Below, piece by piece: positions 46,154-58,796 of a stretch of 64,000 bases of DNA. Origin of the DNA: Candidatus Altimarinota bacterium (lineage in GTDB: Bacteria; Patescibacteriota; Gracilibacteria; Absconditabacterales; Absconditicoccaceae); the NCBI GenBank assembly GCA_021734475.1, contig JAIPIU010000007.1, positions 1 to 64,000 on the forward strand. The letters run 5' to 3'. A program made the translations under genes and the position numbers. Within the stretch, counting starts at the first letter, position 1. The number at the start of each line of letters is the position of its first letter. The notes beneath the pieces are model-generated. The model was given only the letters and a program-made list of their open reading frames with translations, was not told the DNA's origin and did not search any database.

Positions 46154-46303
46154 ATTGAAAATATAACAAAATAAAGTAAACAAAATATAATCATTGATTA
46201 ATCTTTATCAACGAAATCAAACAAAATCAAAAACAAAAAACATTTGACATTATTTATAAATTATTTATAATAAAGATAAGTTTTATTTATTATCATCACC
46301 CAG

Positions 46304-48061
46304 ATGAAAAAACTATTAGCTTCACTTATTTTATTATCAGCGATTTTCTTTGTATGAAATCATACTTTTGCCAAAGATTGCCTAGATCTCAGTTTTTCAG
46401 ATTGAGATATTTGTATTAGTATGGACAAAGACGATGATGAATATACATTAGACTATGAACTTGAAGATACAAATTGAGCGGTATCTTTGAAATGTGATAT
46501 TTTATTACCAGATAATACACTAAAAAATCTATGAGCATGTAATTGAGATTTTACTTATTCAAAGGAAAAAACCGAAAAAGTAAAATTATATGTAAGATTA
46601 AATAACGAATACAAAACTAAAGAAGCATATTATGATTTTGATGATTGAGAACGATGAAATTCAATATGATGATCTTCTTCTAATTGAGATTTAGATGAAT
46701 TTGATTTCTATTATATTGAAGATTCTTCTCCTGATAAAGACGAACGAATTACTGTTAGAATAAAAGCTTTAGATGACGATAATGACGTAATCTCTGATTA
46801 CGATGAACAAGTTACTCTTCATTTCCAAAGAGATTGAGATGATGCTGATGATTACGATCTTAAAATACAATCTGATGATTTTAATGAAGATGAAGACGAT
46901 CTTGATTCCAACGGTGAAATTGATGTTGATTTCGATAACGGTTATCTAGAATTTGAAGTTTGGTTCGAATATGAGGACGAATATACAATTACTGTTGAAG
47001 ATTGAAGTGTTGATGCAGATCAAGATTTCGATGTTTGAGATAATTGATCTTCTTCTAATTGAGATGTTGATAATTTCTATGTAACAACTAATGATTCTTC
47101 TCCTGAAACTGATGAACGAGTTGATCTTACTATCAAAGCTCGTGATGATTGAAATGATTTAGTTGATGACTATGATTGAACTGTTGTATTTGAAGTTTAT
47201 TATAGAACTTCTAGTTCTTCTTCTCGATACAAAACTACATCTTCTACTTATTTTGAAATAGATGATGATTATGAAGACGGTTATGAATTTGATTCTGATG
47301 ATGACTGATTAGTCACTCTTGATAATTTTATTGAATTCAAAAAAGATTATGATTTCAAAGTTCTTGTTGAAGATGAAGATGATGATGATATTTATGGTGA
47401 AAGAATATTTTATGTTGATGATAACTGATCTTCTTCTAATTGAGATTTAGATGAATTTGATTTCTATTATGTTGAAGATTCTTCTCCTGATAAAGACGAA
47501 CGAATTACTGTTAGAATAAAAGCTTTAGATGACGATAATGACGTAATCTCTGATTACGATGAACAAGTTACTCTTCATTTCCAAAGAGATTGAGATGACG
47601 CTGATGATTACGATCTTAAAATACAATCTGATGATTTTAATGAAGATGAAGACGATCTTGATTCCAACGGTGAAATTGATGTTGATTTCGATAACGGTTA
47701 TCTAGAATTTGAAGTTTGGTTCGAATATGAAGATGAATATACGATTACTGTTGAAGATTGAAGTGTTGATGCAGATCAAGATTTCGATGTTTGAGATAAT
47801 TGATCTTCTTCTAATTGATTTTCTTCAAGTGATATAGATAAAGTTGAATGAGTTTACAATGCTCGACCAGCATTAATAGATGATCTAGAAGATGATTATC
47901 CAGCATTAAAAACAAATAATACACGACAAAATATGTCAGATGATTTCTATGATGAAATGGAAAATATAATAAATTGAGATGATTCTATATACGACAATTA
48001 TGATGAATTTTATGACTGATTCTTAGATCGATATTCTTATACAATACAAGTTAGAGACTAA
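46304..48061 (+). CDS. Secreted very acidic repeat protein
   Basis: A signal peptide (MKKLLASLILLSAIFFVGNH, ending TFA) precedes 585 aa dominated by Asp, Glu, Ser and Gly. It has Ig-like beta units of about 100-130 residues separated by GSSSNG linkers. A 131-codon block (DEFDFYYIEDSSPDKDERIT to GSSSNG) occurs twice, encoded at 46670-47062 and 47426-47818 with only a few base changes. A related, diverged unit lies between them. Such acidity suggests calcium binding or a surface coat. The C-terminus has a helical segment (ALIDDLEDDYPALKTNN) and no membrane anchor. A terminator follows. Confidence 0.8.
46670..47062 (+). repeat. 393-bp direct repeat, copy 1
   Basis: This in-frame repeat inside the acidic protein gene matches 47426-47818 almost base for base, including TGA glycine positions. 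That indicates a recent duplication or ongoing homogenisation by recombination. Confidence 0.9.
47426..47818 (+). repeat. 393-bp direct repeat, copy 2
   Basis: The second copy lies 756 bases after the first. The differences seen include one Ile/Val change and a few silent third-position changes. Confidence 0.9.
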
Positions 48062-48088
48062 CTCTATCTATAATAAATTTAAATAAAG

Positions 48089-48118
48089 GCAGATCTTCAA
48101 AAGAGTTCTGCTTTTTTT
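48089..48118 (+). terminator. Terminator of the acidic protein gene
   Basis: GCAGA pairs with TCTGC and a seven-T run follows, 28 bases after the stop codon. Confidence 0.75.
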
Positions 48119-48197
48119 ATTGCATAATCTCATAAAATATTTATATAAAAAGCTAATCTATAAATAAAAAATAAATTTTAAAAATTTCTCAATTAAA

Positions 48198-48983
48198 ATG
48201 ATTAAAAAAAATAAAGTCTGAAGACCTCAAAAAGTTTTTAAACTTAAACCAAAAGAAGATATAGTTAGACCACGCTGAAGACCAAGAAAAGAGGTAGAAA
48301 AAGAAAAAAACAAAATATTAAAAATAGACGACATATCTTCCATAACAAAAAAAATAAAATTTAAATCTAATATTGATAAAATAACTCGATGATTATTGTT
48401 ATTTTCTGTAATACTTTTAATATTCTCTATAATGGTAAAAAATAATTCTAATCAAGAAAAGGAGGTTATAGATGAAATAACATCTAACATACAGATAGAA
48501 AAGCAAGAAATTAAAACACCAGAAAAAACAACAACATGACAAAGAATACAAGCTCCACAAAAACAAGATGACAATTTAAGACCATTGTCACAAGAAGAAG
48601 AATTAATATTCAATTTTTATAAAGACATAAATGAATCAAATTTCAACAAATTATGAGATTATATGGATATTAATTTAAAAAGAACAGATGTTTACAGAAT
48701 ATATTTCAATCAAGATTGGTTATCAAATTTCATATCAAACATAAGCAACAATACATTATTTATAATTAGCATAAAAGAAATCCCTAACGAATGATCAAAG
48801 GCCAAGAAATATGAATATCAACTAAAATATAAACTCAAAAACGATGATACATTATTTACTGAAAATCGAAATATATCGATTGTATACAAAGATAATATTC
48901 CACTAATATGAAGTATAATGTGTACTACAACATGATGTTCCAAGAATCCATTCTTCAACCCACAAAGATACTGAATAAAATAA
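48198..48983 (+). CDS. Membrane protein with AT-hook-like cytoplasmic tail
   Basis: The 261-aa protein begins with a very basic region bearing two GRP cores, VGRPQK (residues 7-12) and RPRGRPRKE (residues 24-32). The second matches the AT-hook consensus for minor-groove AT-rich DNA. A membrane helix follows at about 68-86 (RGLLLFSVILLIFSIMV). The outer part has a Thr/Lys/Gln linker and an NTF2-like domain (LSQEEELIFNFYKDINESNF, then NPFFNPQRYGIK at the end). Such a protein could tether the AT-rich nucleoid to the membrane. The AT-hook role is inferred from motif and topology. All four motif glycines read TGA. Confidence 0.72.
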
Positions 48984-49056
48984 AACGTTTAAACGTAAAA
49001 ACGTAGCAATGTAAAAACATTTTACGCTTATACGCTTTTACATTTTTACGCTCTCT
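48984..49056. repeat. AACGTTT/TTTACGC-type repeat cluster before miaA
   Basis: The gap holds many short direct and inverted words of type AACGTAAAAACG and TTTTACGCTT. Similar clusters lie directly before the 726-aa gene (41981-42012) and the OLD gene (about 20550-20568). They may be binding sites or a shared repeat element. Confidence 0.5.
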
Positions 49057-50010
49057 ATGGAAATACAAGATATTGTTTCTCAAGTAAAAGAAGATATAAC
49101 AAATTTCAAAAAAGATAATCATAATTGAATTATCATAATTCGATGAGCTACGGCTACATGAAAAAGCAAATTATCAGTGATGATATGAGATTTTTTTGAT
49201 ATAGAGATAATATCTGCTGATAGTAGACAGATTTTTAAATATATGAATATTGGAACAGATAAAGTATCAGATGATATACTAAAAAAAATACATCATCATC
49301 AAATAAATATAGTCAATCCAGACGAAAGATATACAGCATGACAACGAAAAGATGATACAGAAAAACTAATACAAAAAATATTCAAAAAAAAGAAAATTCC
49401 TCTAATTGTATGATGAACATGACTTTATATAGATACTATATACAAAAACTTTTCTATGCCTTCATGTCCTCCTGACCATAAACTCAGAAAAAAGCTAGAA
49501 GATAAAGAAATTAAAAAGCCATGAATACTATATAAAGAATTAATGGAAATAGATACACAAGAAGCTAATAAATTACATCCAAACTCAATCAGATATATAA
49601 TCAGAGCGCTAGAAATTTACCACAAAACCTGAAAAACAAAAACCCAGAGTTATTTACAATCTGATGTTAAACGACCAACTTTGATGATATGATTACGAAG
49701 AGAGAAAGAAGATACAAATCATAGAATAAATATTAGAATCAAAGAAATGATAAAAAACTGACTAATAGATGAAGTAAGATGATTATTAAAAAAGTGATAC
49801 TGATCCCAGTTACAATCAATGCAATGAATAGGATACAAAGAAACAATAGAATATTTAAACTGAAATTATGATCTAGAGAAATTAGAAGAAACACTTAAAA
49901 GAAATACACATTACTTAGCAAAAAAGCAAAGAACATGGTTTCGTAGATATATAGCAGAAGCTAAACAAATTCCAAAAAAAAATGTAACATATAAATTATA
50001 TAAATTATAA
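49057..50010 (+). CDS. miaA: tRNA dimethylallyltransferase MiaA
   Basis: MiaA (317 aa) adds a dimethylallyl group to A37 of tRNAs reading UNN codons. The P-loop is IIRGATATGKSKLSV (residues about 25-39), followed by IISADSRQIFKYMNIGTDK. VGGTGLYIDTIY is the family signature, and SIRYIIRALEIYHKTGK and QGIGYKET are also present. The C-terminus RNTHYLAKKQRTWFRRY is typical. Its upstream gap is packed with TTTACGC/AACGTTT-type repeats. It converges with vanY, whose stop is 4 bases away. Confidence 0.96.
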
Positions 50011-50014
50011 TATT

Positions 50015-51079
50015 TTATGCAGCCATAGATCGATTATCAACATAGCTTTCATCTAAATTTTGAGCTATATCTAATCTAGCGTCCTTATTTTTGTAATAAT
50101 TATCTACAAACTCTTTGTGATCAAAGTGCCAATCTTCTGAAGAAATTGGATGAAAATTAAATATTTTTGCAATTTTCTTTAATCAAGACACTCATCATAT
50201 TTTTTTGCTATATCTAGAATTAGTAGATACGTCTATAGAATATCATAGGTTGTGTCAACTATAACCAGGATCTGCTGTGGGAGTTCAAGTTTTTTTATTT
50301 TTTTCTTTTAGATCTTCTTGATGTTCTATTGTTCTATAGCCACTTTCTATTAAAAACTTAGATCAAGTTTTATTATAAAATATCAAAGCAAGTCAAATTA
50401 AATCTGATGCTATTTTGGAATTTACATAAGGAGTTTTGCCTCTACATTCCAAAATAATCTTTCAATTTTTATCTTTTAATTTTTTTATTTTGGTTAGATT
50501 TCATTTTGTTTCAAGTTTATCCACTATATATTTACTATTTTCTCAAACATATTCCAAATCCTCTTTTTTGACTTCTCATCAAACTTTAAGATTTTTATAA
50601 GGAGTATAAATTGGCACAAATGGTACAATGGGAGTTTCTTTAGAATCAGTATTACTAGTCTCTGTAGAAGCATCATCTGTAGAAGTATCATCTATTGCTT
50701 CAGGATCTTCAACGCTAATATCAGGATTTAATATTTTTTCTTTTAATTGATTTAATGCATCTTTGGTATTAGCACTATCAAGTTCTTTTTTAGCTTCTTG
50801 AAAATACTTACTAGTTTCCGGATCTAATCAATCCAACAATTTATTTATAAAATTTCAACTAAAATTATCTGATATTTTATCTAATAATCACTCAGATACT
50901 AAATAATCTTTGATCATATCTCAATCCCCTATTATAAAATTAGACAAAGAAGATCATTTTTTTTCTTTTATTTTTTCTATATATAGATCAGCTACTTCAT
51001 TCTTTAGATCAATAATTTCATCATCAACAGATCAAATAGGATTTTTAAGTATATCTAGATTCTCAAATATTTCTGCCAT
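50015..51079 (-). CDS. VanY-type D,D-carboxypeptidase (M15) with long N-terminal region
   Basis: The C-terminal half of this 354-aa protein is an M15B zinc peptidase: FLIESGYRTIEHQEDL, TPTADPGYSGHNLGYSIDVS (SxHxxGxAxD zinc motif) and SEDWHFDH (E-x-WH motif). These enzymes trim the terminal D-alanine of peptidoglycan stem peptides. Residues 1-170 are helical and Asp/Thr/Ser-rich in the linker (DDTSTDDASTETSNTDSKET). No signal peptide is visible. It starts 16 bases after the 1459-aa gene, so it is the last gene of the giant-protein operon. With no signal peptide, export may depend on the operon or a non-classical route. Confidence 0.88.
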
Positions 51080-51095
51080 TTTTTAATTTTAAAGA

Positions 51096-54000
51096 TTAAA
51101 ATGAATTAATATATTTTATAAATTTTCATTTATTTGACTCAATAAGTAAGCTAGGAAAGTACTTTTCTATGGTTTTTGGTTTTAAAATATCAGTATCATT
51201 TATATATGAATCATCAACATAAAGTTTACCACTCAGATCTCAAAAATCAAATTTACCTGATGAATCAGGATGTTTCTTTAAATAATGTCACTTTATTCGA
51301 TTTATAAGATTACTCATATAACAAAACTCTCTAAGATTAGTAAAAGAATAATTTATACCAACTATTTTATACAGTTTTTTCTCTACGTCTATTTTTACTT
51401 CACAAACAGATCATCGACTTTCAACCGATCAAATAATATTTTTTTCAGAAGACTTTTTTTCATTCAAATTAAATTTTATTTTTCATCTTCAATATCATCG
51501 ATCAACATTATTCATAGTTTTAATTATATTATCCATAGTTTTATCAATATTTGCATATATTTCATTTTCCGAATTAGAAACATTTCTTATAGTTTGAGGA
51601 TTTTCTTTTACTTTTGTTCAATCAATTGAAAGTAAAGTATCATCTACATCAATATACAAATTACTATTCCCTAAATTTATATCTATTCTAGCTTTTAAAT
51701 AATCATCATTTCAATCATAATTCTGTTTTATTTTAGCAGTATTTTCATTATTTCAATTAGTTTTCAAAACTTCTGATTCAAATACAGACAACATAACTTG
51801 ATTTAACATTCGCTCTCATTTCTTTTTTTCTATAAGGTTTTCTGATAAAAGCAACTGTTCAACTGTTTTATCTTCTCATTGATATTTATTTTTTATATAT
51901 TTTAATATATTCGTCTTTTCATCTTCTTCCAAATCTAAATGATCAAAGTTAACTTTTCAACTTTTATCAATCTTATATTTTTCTTTATTTATCCATGCCC
52001 AAGCTTGAGACATACGATTGAAATTTCATAAATTATTATTTATAGAAAATTGTGATATTGTTGCCAACATTCACATATAAGTTCAATTAAAGTAATTATA
52101 GTAAGATTTCCATTGTTCTTTTAATTTAAAACTAGCACTATCTACATCAAGATATTTCAAAGATTCAACAAAATTATTTCGTTCATAAACTTTATTTGAC
52201 ATCTCTCTTTCTATTTCTACTGGAATATTTAATTCATCTTCATGTCATCAAAACAATCCATCTTGCTTACGAGATTCTATATTTCTAATATTATTAAGTC
52301 TATCTTTTTCAATATTAACCATTTCTATAACTTTTAGTTCTTCTACACTAAGATTATCTCTAAGTGGATTTATAGATTCATATTTTATATTATTTCAAGT
52401 TTGATCAAAATTTAAAATTTCGCTAATATAGTTTTCTGAGCTAATAGCAATTATTTGATTATTTTCATATTTAAATAAAAATTTTTCAACATCTCAAATT
52501 TTTGCTCTTTTGGCCGCTATTACCAAATTATATGGAATTTCAACGTATCAAGTTTGATTTTTTCATTCATATATCAATTCTCCATTATTATTTACACTAG
52601 CGTCTTCTCATAAAGAACTAGATTGTTTTTTAATAAAATCAACAATTTGATTCTCAACCTTTTTCTTTTCTTGAGGAGATTTAGCATCTATTTCTTCTTT
52701 TATTATTTCTTTTATTTTTGATCTAAATTCATTTACAGCTTCTCTATCAGCAACATCTACTGCTGAATCCAGCATCAAAACATCATCAAATTTGTCATAA
52801 ACCTGATCTGCTGTTAAATTTTTATTATCTATATCATCCAAGTTCCATTTTCTATCAATAGTAGAAAACCGATTAGCAACTGCATTTAGAATAATTCAAC
52901 CCATAACAAAACTAATTGGACTACTATTGTACCATCTATCTCAACCAAAAGTATTTTCATCATTATTTATTTTTCGTTTATTATCGTAGTATATTCATTT
53001 AGTATCATCACTAGATTCAGTATAAAAACTCATAAGTTCAAACATATCATTATTTCAATCATATCAATGAAATTCTCTAGCCATCCTATATATTATATTT
53101 TGACCAGTAGACTGTGATGTTTGAAAATTTGTATTTAATCTAGATTCTAATCAGTTTCTACTTGAAAAGTAATTTATAGCATTATCTTGATTAAAATTCG
53201 AAGAAACATCTATCTGTTTTATATCAATCAATATTCTTTCCAAATAGCTATTATCATAAGATGTATAATCTATAGTAACGTTCTTCTTATGTTCTATAGT
53301 CAATCAAAGGTTTTTATAATGATAATATTTTTTAATAAATTCTTTATTTTTCTTAATAGCGGTTAATTCAGTTTCGGTATATACAGATTCATTGAATATT
53401 TCAAATCTATTTATTCCAGTACATAAATATTCAAATCTATTTATATCAGTTTTATAAATATTCTCAAACAAAGAATATTGTTTTGGATAACTATTTTTTA
53501 AGTCTTCTCAAAGTTTATTTTTATATTCTTCTATAGATCATGTAAATCATTTTATACATTCATTTTCGGGATTTTTTATTTCTGAATAAACATCAGATTC
53601 TCATAATATCTTTTCTATATAAGATATACCTGAACTTTTTTTTATATTTTCCATAAATTCAAGATATTTTTTGTTATCTATATCCTTTTTGATAAACTTG
53701 TTTACATATATCATCCTATCATTTATTATATTTTCCATAGTACTCCATTCATTATCTCGTTTATCTTTATCTTCTTTTGATAATTTTTTATAAAAATCTT
53801 CTCTAATTAATCCTGAATAATACCAATTACTAATAATAGAAAAACTATATTTACTAGATAATAAATTTTTTGAATATTTATCTATTTCTTCTTGAAATAT
53901 CAAAGCTTCCCAAGCATCTTTAAATGTATTTATTCATTTTTTATTCAATGCTTTATCTGTAAGATTTGGATTAGCATCAATATCTTGTTCTTTTGCACAC

Positions 54001-55475
54001 TGTAAAATAGCTTGTTTAATATCAGTTCTATCTTGTTTTATATAGTCCTCTCTATTTTGAGTATAAAATTCCAATTTATTATAATAAAGCTGATTGACCA
54101 TTTCTTGTACAGTAAAAATTAGAACTCATACCGCCAAACCTATCACCAATCAAATTGCATTTCAAACACCAGGAACAACAGATCAAGCTGCTGCTCATAT
54201 ATAAGATGCACTTAAAATAATTCAAAGTTCTAAGACAATGGAAGCTGCACCCATAGCTAATTCAAAATAAGCTTTATCTTTTTTTACAGAAGCTCTAGCT
54301 TCATTAACTTTTGCAATAAATTCAGCTTCACTCATAGATTCTCTTCGCATCCAGACATCAAAACCAAAAAATGCTAAATCCAACGCTCCAAAACAAGATA
54401 ATCATTTCAAAAAAGGAGACATTTTTTTACCATATCTCAAAACTTTTGAAAAAGCTTTAATATTTCAGACATCATCCATATCAGTCAAAATAGCTATTAC
54501 TCTTTTATCTATATTTTCTATACCATTATCAGATAGAATTCAGACTATTTTATCAACTGATTTTTCTTTTGCTATTAGCTGAAAAACATCTTCATTTAAT
54601 TCTGCTAATTTAGCCGCTGTTTTAGCATCCAAAGAATTTAAAACATTGTAAGGAATATCTTTTCATAACTTACCTCGAGAATCCCAAGCACTAATAAATT
54701 CTTCATCTCACAATCATGCAGAAATTTCAGCAAATTTTTTAGATGACTTATCAAGATTATTTCTTGCTGCTCTAGAAATTTTTGGATTCACTTTTTCTTT
54801 ATCAAAACGACTTACAGTTTTTTCCATTTGTTTTTTTATACTTTCTATCTCTTGTTTTGCTGATTTTGTAGTTAGCTCAAAATCTAATTCTTTTTGAAGT
54901 TTCATACTATTATATTTATTTACAGATCATTCCATAGCTTTCCAAGCAGTAGCTCAAGTCACACCAGTAATTACTCAGCTTTCTAGTGAATTATTATTAA
55001 CATCAGTATCTTTATTTTCATCTAATTCTGTAGAATTCTCATCAGTATCTTTATTTTCAGAAGACTCATCATTTCATCAATCATCAGATGTTCAATTAGA
55101 TTCTTGATTATCATTTTGATTTTCATCTCAATCGGTTTCTTGATTATCTCAAGGAACAACTTCATCTTTAAGTTTATTTAAACTTTCAGCAGTTTTGGAT
55201 CTAATAATAATAGATTGTTTTTCTTTCAAAAAATCAAAAATAGTATTTGCCATACTTGGCGTAACTATACCAAGAACATTTCTCCATCGTCCCAAATCAT
55301 CCAAATCTTTCAAAGTCTTTCATTCCAAATCAATATTAGATGTCATTATTTTCTTCAATTTATCTTCTATAGGCAAAATTGTCAAAGATTTTAACCATCC
55401 AAGTTCTTTTTTAAATTCTTGGATGTAACTTTGAGCAAGTTCTAATTTTACACTTTCAATATTTTTATCCACCAT
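51096..55475 (-). CDS. Giant unknown protein (1459 aa) with glycine-zipper membrane hairpin
   Basis: One uninterrupted recoded frame. Residues 1-110 are helical. A Asp/Glu/Asn/Ser-rich linker covers about 112-170 (ETDGDENQNDNQESNGTSDD). Helical and coiled-coil sequence follows. Two adjacent hydrophobic segments at about 415-462 contain small-residue runs (ASYIGAAAGSVVPGVGNAIG, LVIGLAVGVLIF) like glycine zippers of pore-forming or phage-tail-type proteins. The remaining 1000 residues are charged and soluble with no motif I know, ending in a beta-like region (NLYIDVDDTLLSIDGTK). There is no signal peptide. It begins 2 bases after the stop of the 1063-aa gene, indicating translational coupling, and is followed by vanY. 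Confidence 0.85.
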
Positions 55476-55477
55476 AT

Positions 55478-58400
55478 TTATGTAATTTTAGTAAATACCT
55501 TAAACATATTTTTTAATAATAATGCTATATCATCAGAATTACTTATCAATTTTTTTCAAGCAGTATCAATTTTACTAACAATCTTATTTATATCGTCCAA
55601 TTTAACATATTTCAAAAAGTTTTGATCTTGAGATGCTATTCTTAAAGAATATTTTAGTTCATCAAAATTTCATTCACTCATAGCTTTTTTTATCAAATCT
55701 GATCAAGGAACATTTACTTCTAGCATCCTATGTAATTTAGCCATAGATGACATATCAAATCAATTATCACTAAATCTTATAAGTGCTCTATATTCTATAT
55801 CAGAAAAAGTATTTGCTCTAAGTTTCATATTTTCCAAACTTTTTATAGAATCTTCATAATAAGCTTTTATATGTCTACTATAATTAGGTGATCATGGTTT
55901 TATCTTATCCAACTCTTTTTTCATTATATTCAATTCCAAGTCAACTCTACGTCCAATATCTTTGATTTTGACATCATCAATCACATCAATTTTGGGTTTA
56001 TTTATTACTTTTCTAATATTTTCTATTTCTATATTTATTTCAGCAGCACTTGATAATTTTCAGATTTTTTTAGATAATTTTTTAGCAAGTTTAGGTAACT
56101 CTTTTTCTGGAACATCATCAAGATTTATTTGATCTATATTTTTAATTAATTTTTCTAAATCAGTTTTTGAAAACATTTTAGTATTTGTAACTAAATCAAA
56201 TAATTTAGATTGTTTATTAGTCAAAGAAGCTATTTTAGATTCATATAATTTAGCAAGTCTCAAAGATTCATCGAAATTATTTAATACCAATCAATTAAAG
56301 CTTCTATTATCAAAATATTTAGCTAATAATTTCCAATCATCATCAATCATTGTTTTATCTGAAAAAGCTTTCTTTAAAAGTTTTCATTTTTTCCAACCAA
56401 CATCTTTAGTAAATAATCCATCTTTACTATTAAATCGTCTATCTTTTATTTTTTGAGTTGTTCTAATCTGACTTCAGTCAACAATTTCTTGAGCTTTTTT
56501 AAGCGATATTTTTCATTTCCCTAATTCATCCACAAGCTTCTGAGGTCCATCAGCTTCACCAAAAAACATTCTTCTAAGTGATCATGATGGTCAACGATAT
56601 TTTCATCATATCTTTCTAGCAGTTCATAAAGAGGCTTGATAAACCTTTCCAGGAACAGTTACTGGTGATAATAAAGTATACTTCAACATAGTTCACGGAT
56701 ATTTTTTGAATGCTATAACTAAACCTGTAATTACAGCAATAGGAGCAACTCAAGTCAATAACCATCATAATCCAGAAAATATTTCTCATTTAAACAATTT
56801 CCCAAATCATTTTCACATATTTTTGAACATATCTTCAAACAACTTAGTGAATCTAATAATTACACTTCCATCATCCGATTTTACCATTTCATATATATTT
56901 ACTCATATTTCCAATTCTTTTTTTAGAGCAAAATAATTATTCATAAATTGTTTCAAAGATGTTACATCAGCAGCAGTCATTTCTCAACTAGCTATTTTTT
57001 GTTTTAATCCGGGAATATTTTCTCTAATTACTTTCAATAATGGTAATATAGTCGAGTTCTTTAAGAGCTCCTCTTTATTAGCATTTTCTGTATTAAATAA
57101 TCTTTTATACATATCAAACATTCTATCTTCTGCTACAATTTCCAAATCTTTTATATCATCCACTATTTTATCACAAGATTTAGAGAGTTGCTTCTCGTTT
57201 TCTGTTTCCAAAGATCCGTCTCATATATCATCTTCACATCTTTTAATTATATCATCTCAATCACTTCAATCTAATATATAATCTCTCTTATCATCACATT
57301 CTTGAACTATCTCAGTAGTATCTTCATTCATTTCTCAAGACATAATATTATATTTATCCAAAATTGAATAAGCATTTATAATCTTTCATTCTCTAAAAGA
57401 TTTGTAATCCAAATCGTCTTTTATGTTTCTTTCAAATCGTTCATCATCATCCAATGCTTCTTGATGATCTTCAAAATCTCATTTATCTGTTTCAAATTTT
57501 TTCTTAGCAATGGCATTTATAAGTTCTCATTCCTTAGTTTTCAAAAATACAGTAACTCTCATTTGTTGTCTAAAAAAAGCTTTTAATTCAGATATACGAG
57601 CTTGAGGATCTGAATCAATCCAAGCTGAAAATTTCTCCTCTAAATTATTTCAAACACCAAAAGTAGTCCAAGAAGGCAATATTTCTAGAAATGATTTTAA
57701 AGCTCATCAAACTTTACTTCTAAGTCGACTCAAAACTTTTGTTTTTATTTCTTGTGTATTTTTTTGATACAAATCTACTTCTATTCACCATTCCGAGAGA
57801 ATACTATCTACATCGCTAAAACTATTATCCATACAGAATGGAACCAATCATTTCAAAGATTTTCATCATAACTCTTGAGAAATAGAGTCCATATCAGAAT
57901 CATCTTCCCATCAATTTTCTATTTCTTTTGCAAATATATTATTATAGAGTCAGTCTACATTATCTCCAAATTTTTCATATTTTTCTGCTTCTTCAGGATT
58001 ATTTTCAACAAATTCTTCATAAGATCCTATTTTATCTTGATTTTCATCATGATTATCTGTTCAACTCTCTTTTCAAAATTTATTCATTAACCATTTAATA
58101 CCAAAAAAAGCTCCCAATCATATTCACGTCCATTTTAAAAACTTACCAAATCAACTTTTCCAAAACCCTTTCTTCTCTTTTTTATCTCAATCATCCCCTT
58201 CTTTTTCTTCTTTATTTTTTTTTCTTCTTCTAAAAAGAGCTATTATTCATACTACAGCCAATCAAATTCCAGCAGTTTTCCAAGGATTTTCTTTTACTCG
58301 TTCAATAGTTTTTCATCATTTCTCTTTAACCTTCTCCCAAAAAGTATTACTTTGAGGTTGAATTTCTTTCAATTGTTTTTCGTATATATCAAGTTCTTTT

Positions 58401-58669
58401 CTAATTTCATTAGTTACAGTAATATCTTGCTCCAAATCAGCAAGCTCTCTAGTTTGTTTTATAAGTTCCTGTGTCTCTTCTTTTTTCTTTTTGATTTCCA
58501 ATTTTTTCTCCTCTATTTCTTTATTTTTACGATCAAATTCAGCTTGTTCAAGATTAGCCTTATTTTTATTTAAATCTACAATTTCTTGATTTAAATCATC
58601 GACAGATTTCTTGATTTCATCAAGATTTCATTTTATTTGTTGAATTTTTTCAACACTAGTTTCTACCAT
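55478..58669 (-). CDS. Giant unknown protein (1063 aa) with coiled coil and DUF883-like membrane segment
   Basis: This is the first gene of the operon. Residues 1-112 form a strong heptad coiled coil (EIKKSVDDLNQEIVDLNKNK). TIERVKENPWKTAGIGLAVV with GIIALFRRRKK then recalls the ElaB/YqjD/DUF883 membrane anchor (ENPW then a glycine-rich helix and RRR). A second amphipathic or membrane stretch (FLKWTGIGLGAFFGIKWLM) follows at about 172-190. A third hydrophobic region lies near 640 (GLGWLLTGVAPIAVITGLVI). The rest is charged helical sequence with no known catalytic motif. No signal peptide. The product may be an inner-membrane structural part of a large envelope machine. Homologues were not recognised. 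Confidence 0.85.
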
Positions 58670-58735
58670 TAGTTTTTTTAGATACTAAAATTTACTCCTA
58701 AATATTATATCCAAAAGCTACTTTAAAACAAAAAA

Positions 58736-58754
58736 GTCCTGAATAATTCAGGAC
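58736..58754 (-). terminator. Terminator of sufS
   Basis: GTCCTGAA pairs with TTCAGGAC and six T residues follow on the minus strand. It separates sufS from the giant-protein operon, whose own promoter must lie at about 58670-58735. Confidence 0.85.
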
Positions 58755-58796
58755 AAATAATTGACATATTTACAAAATACATATAAACTTAAAAAA

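Noticed and set aside
46670-47818. Direct repeats as an insertion sequence or transposon
   Set aside because: They are in-frame coding repeats with no transposase or terminal inverted repeats.
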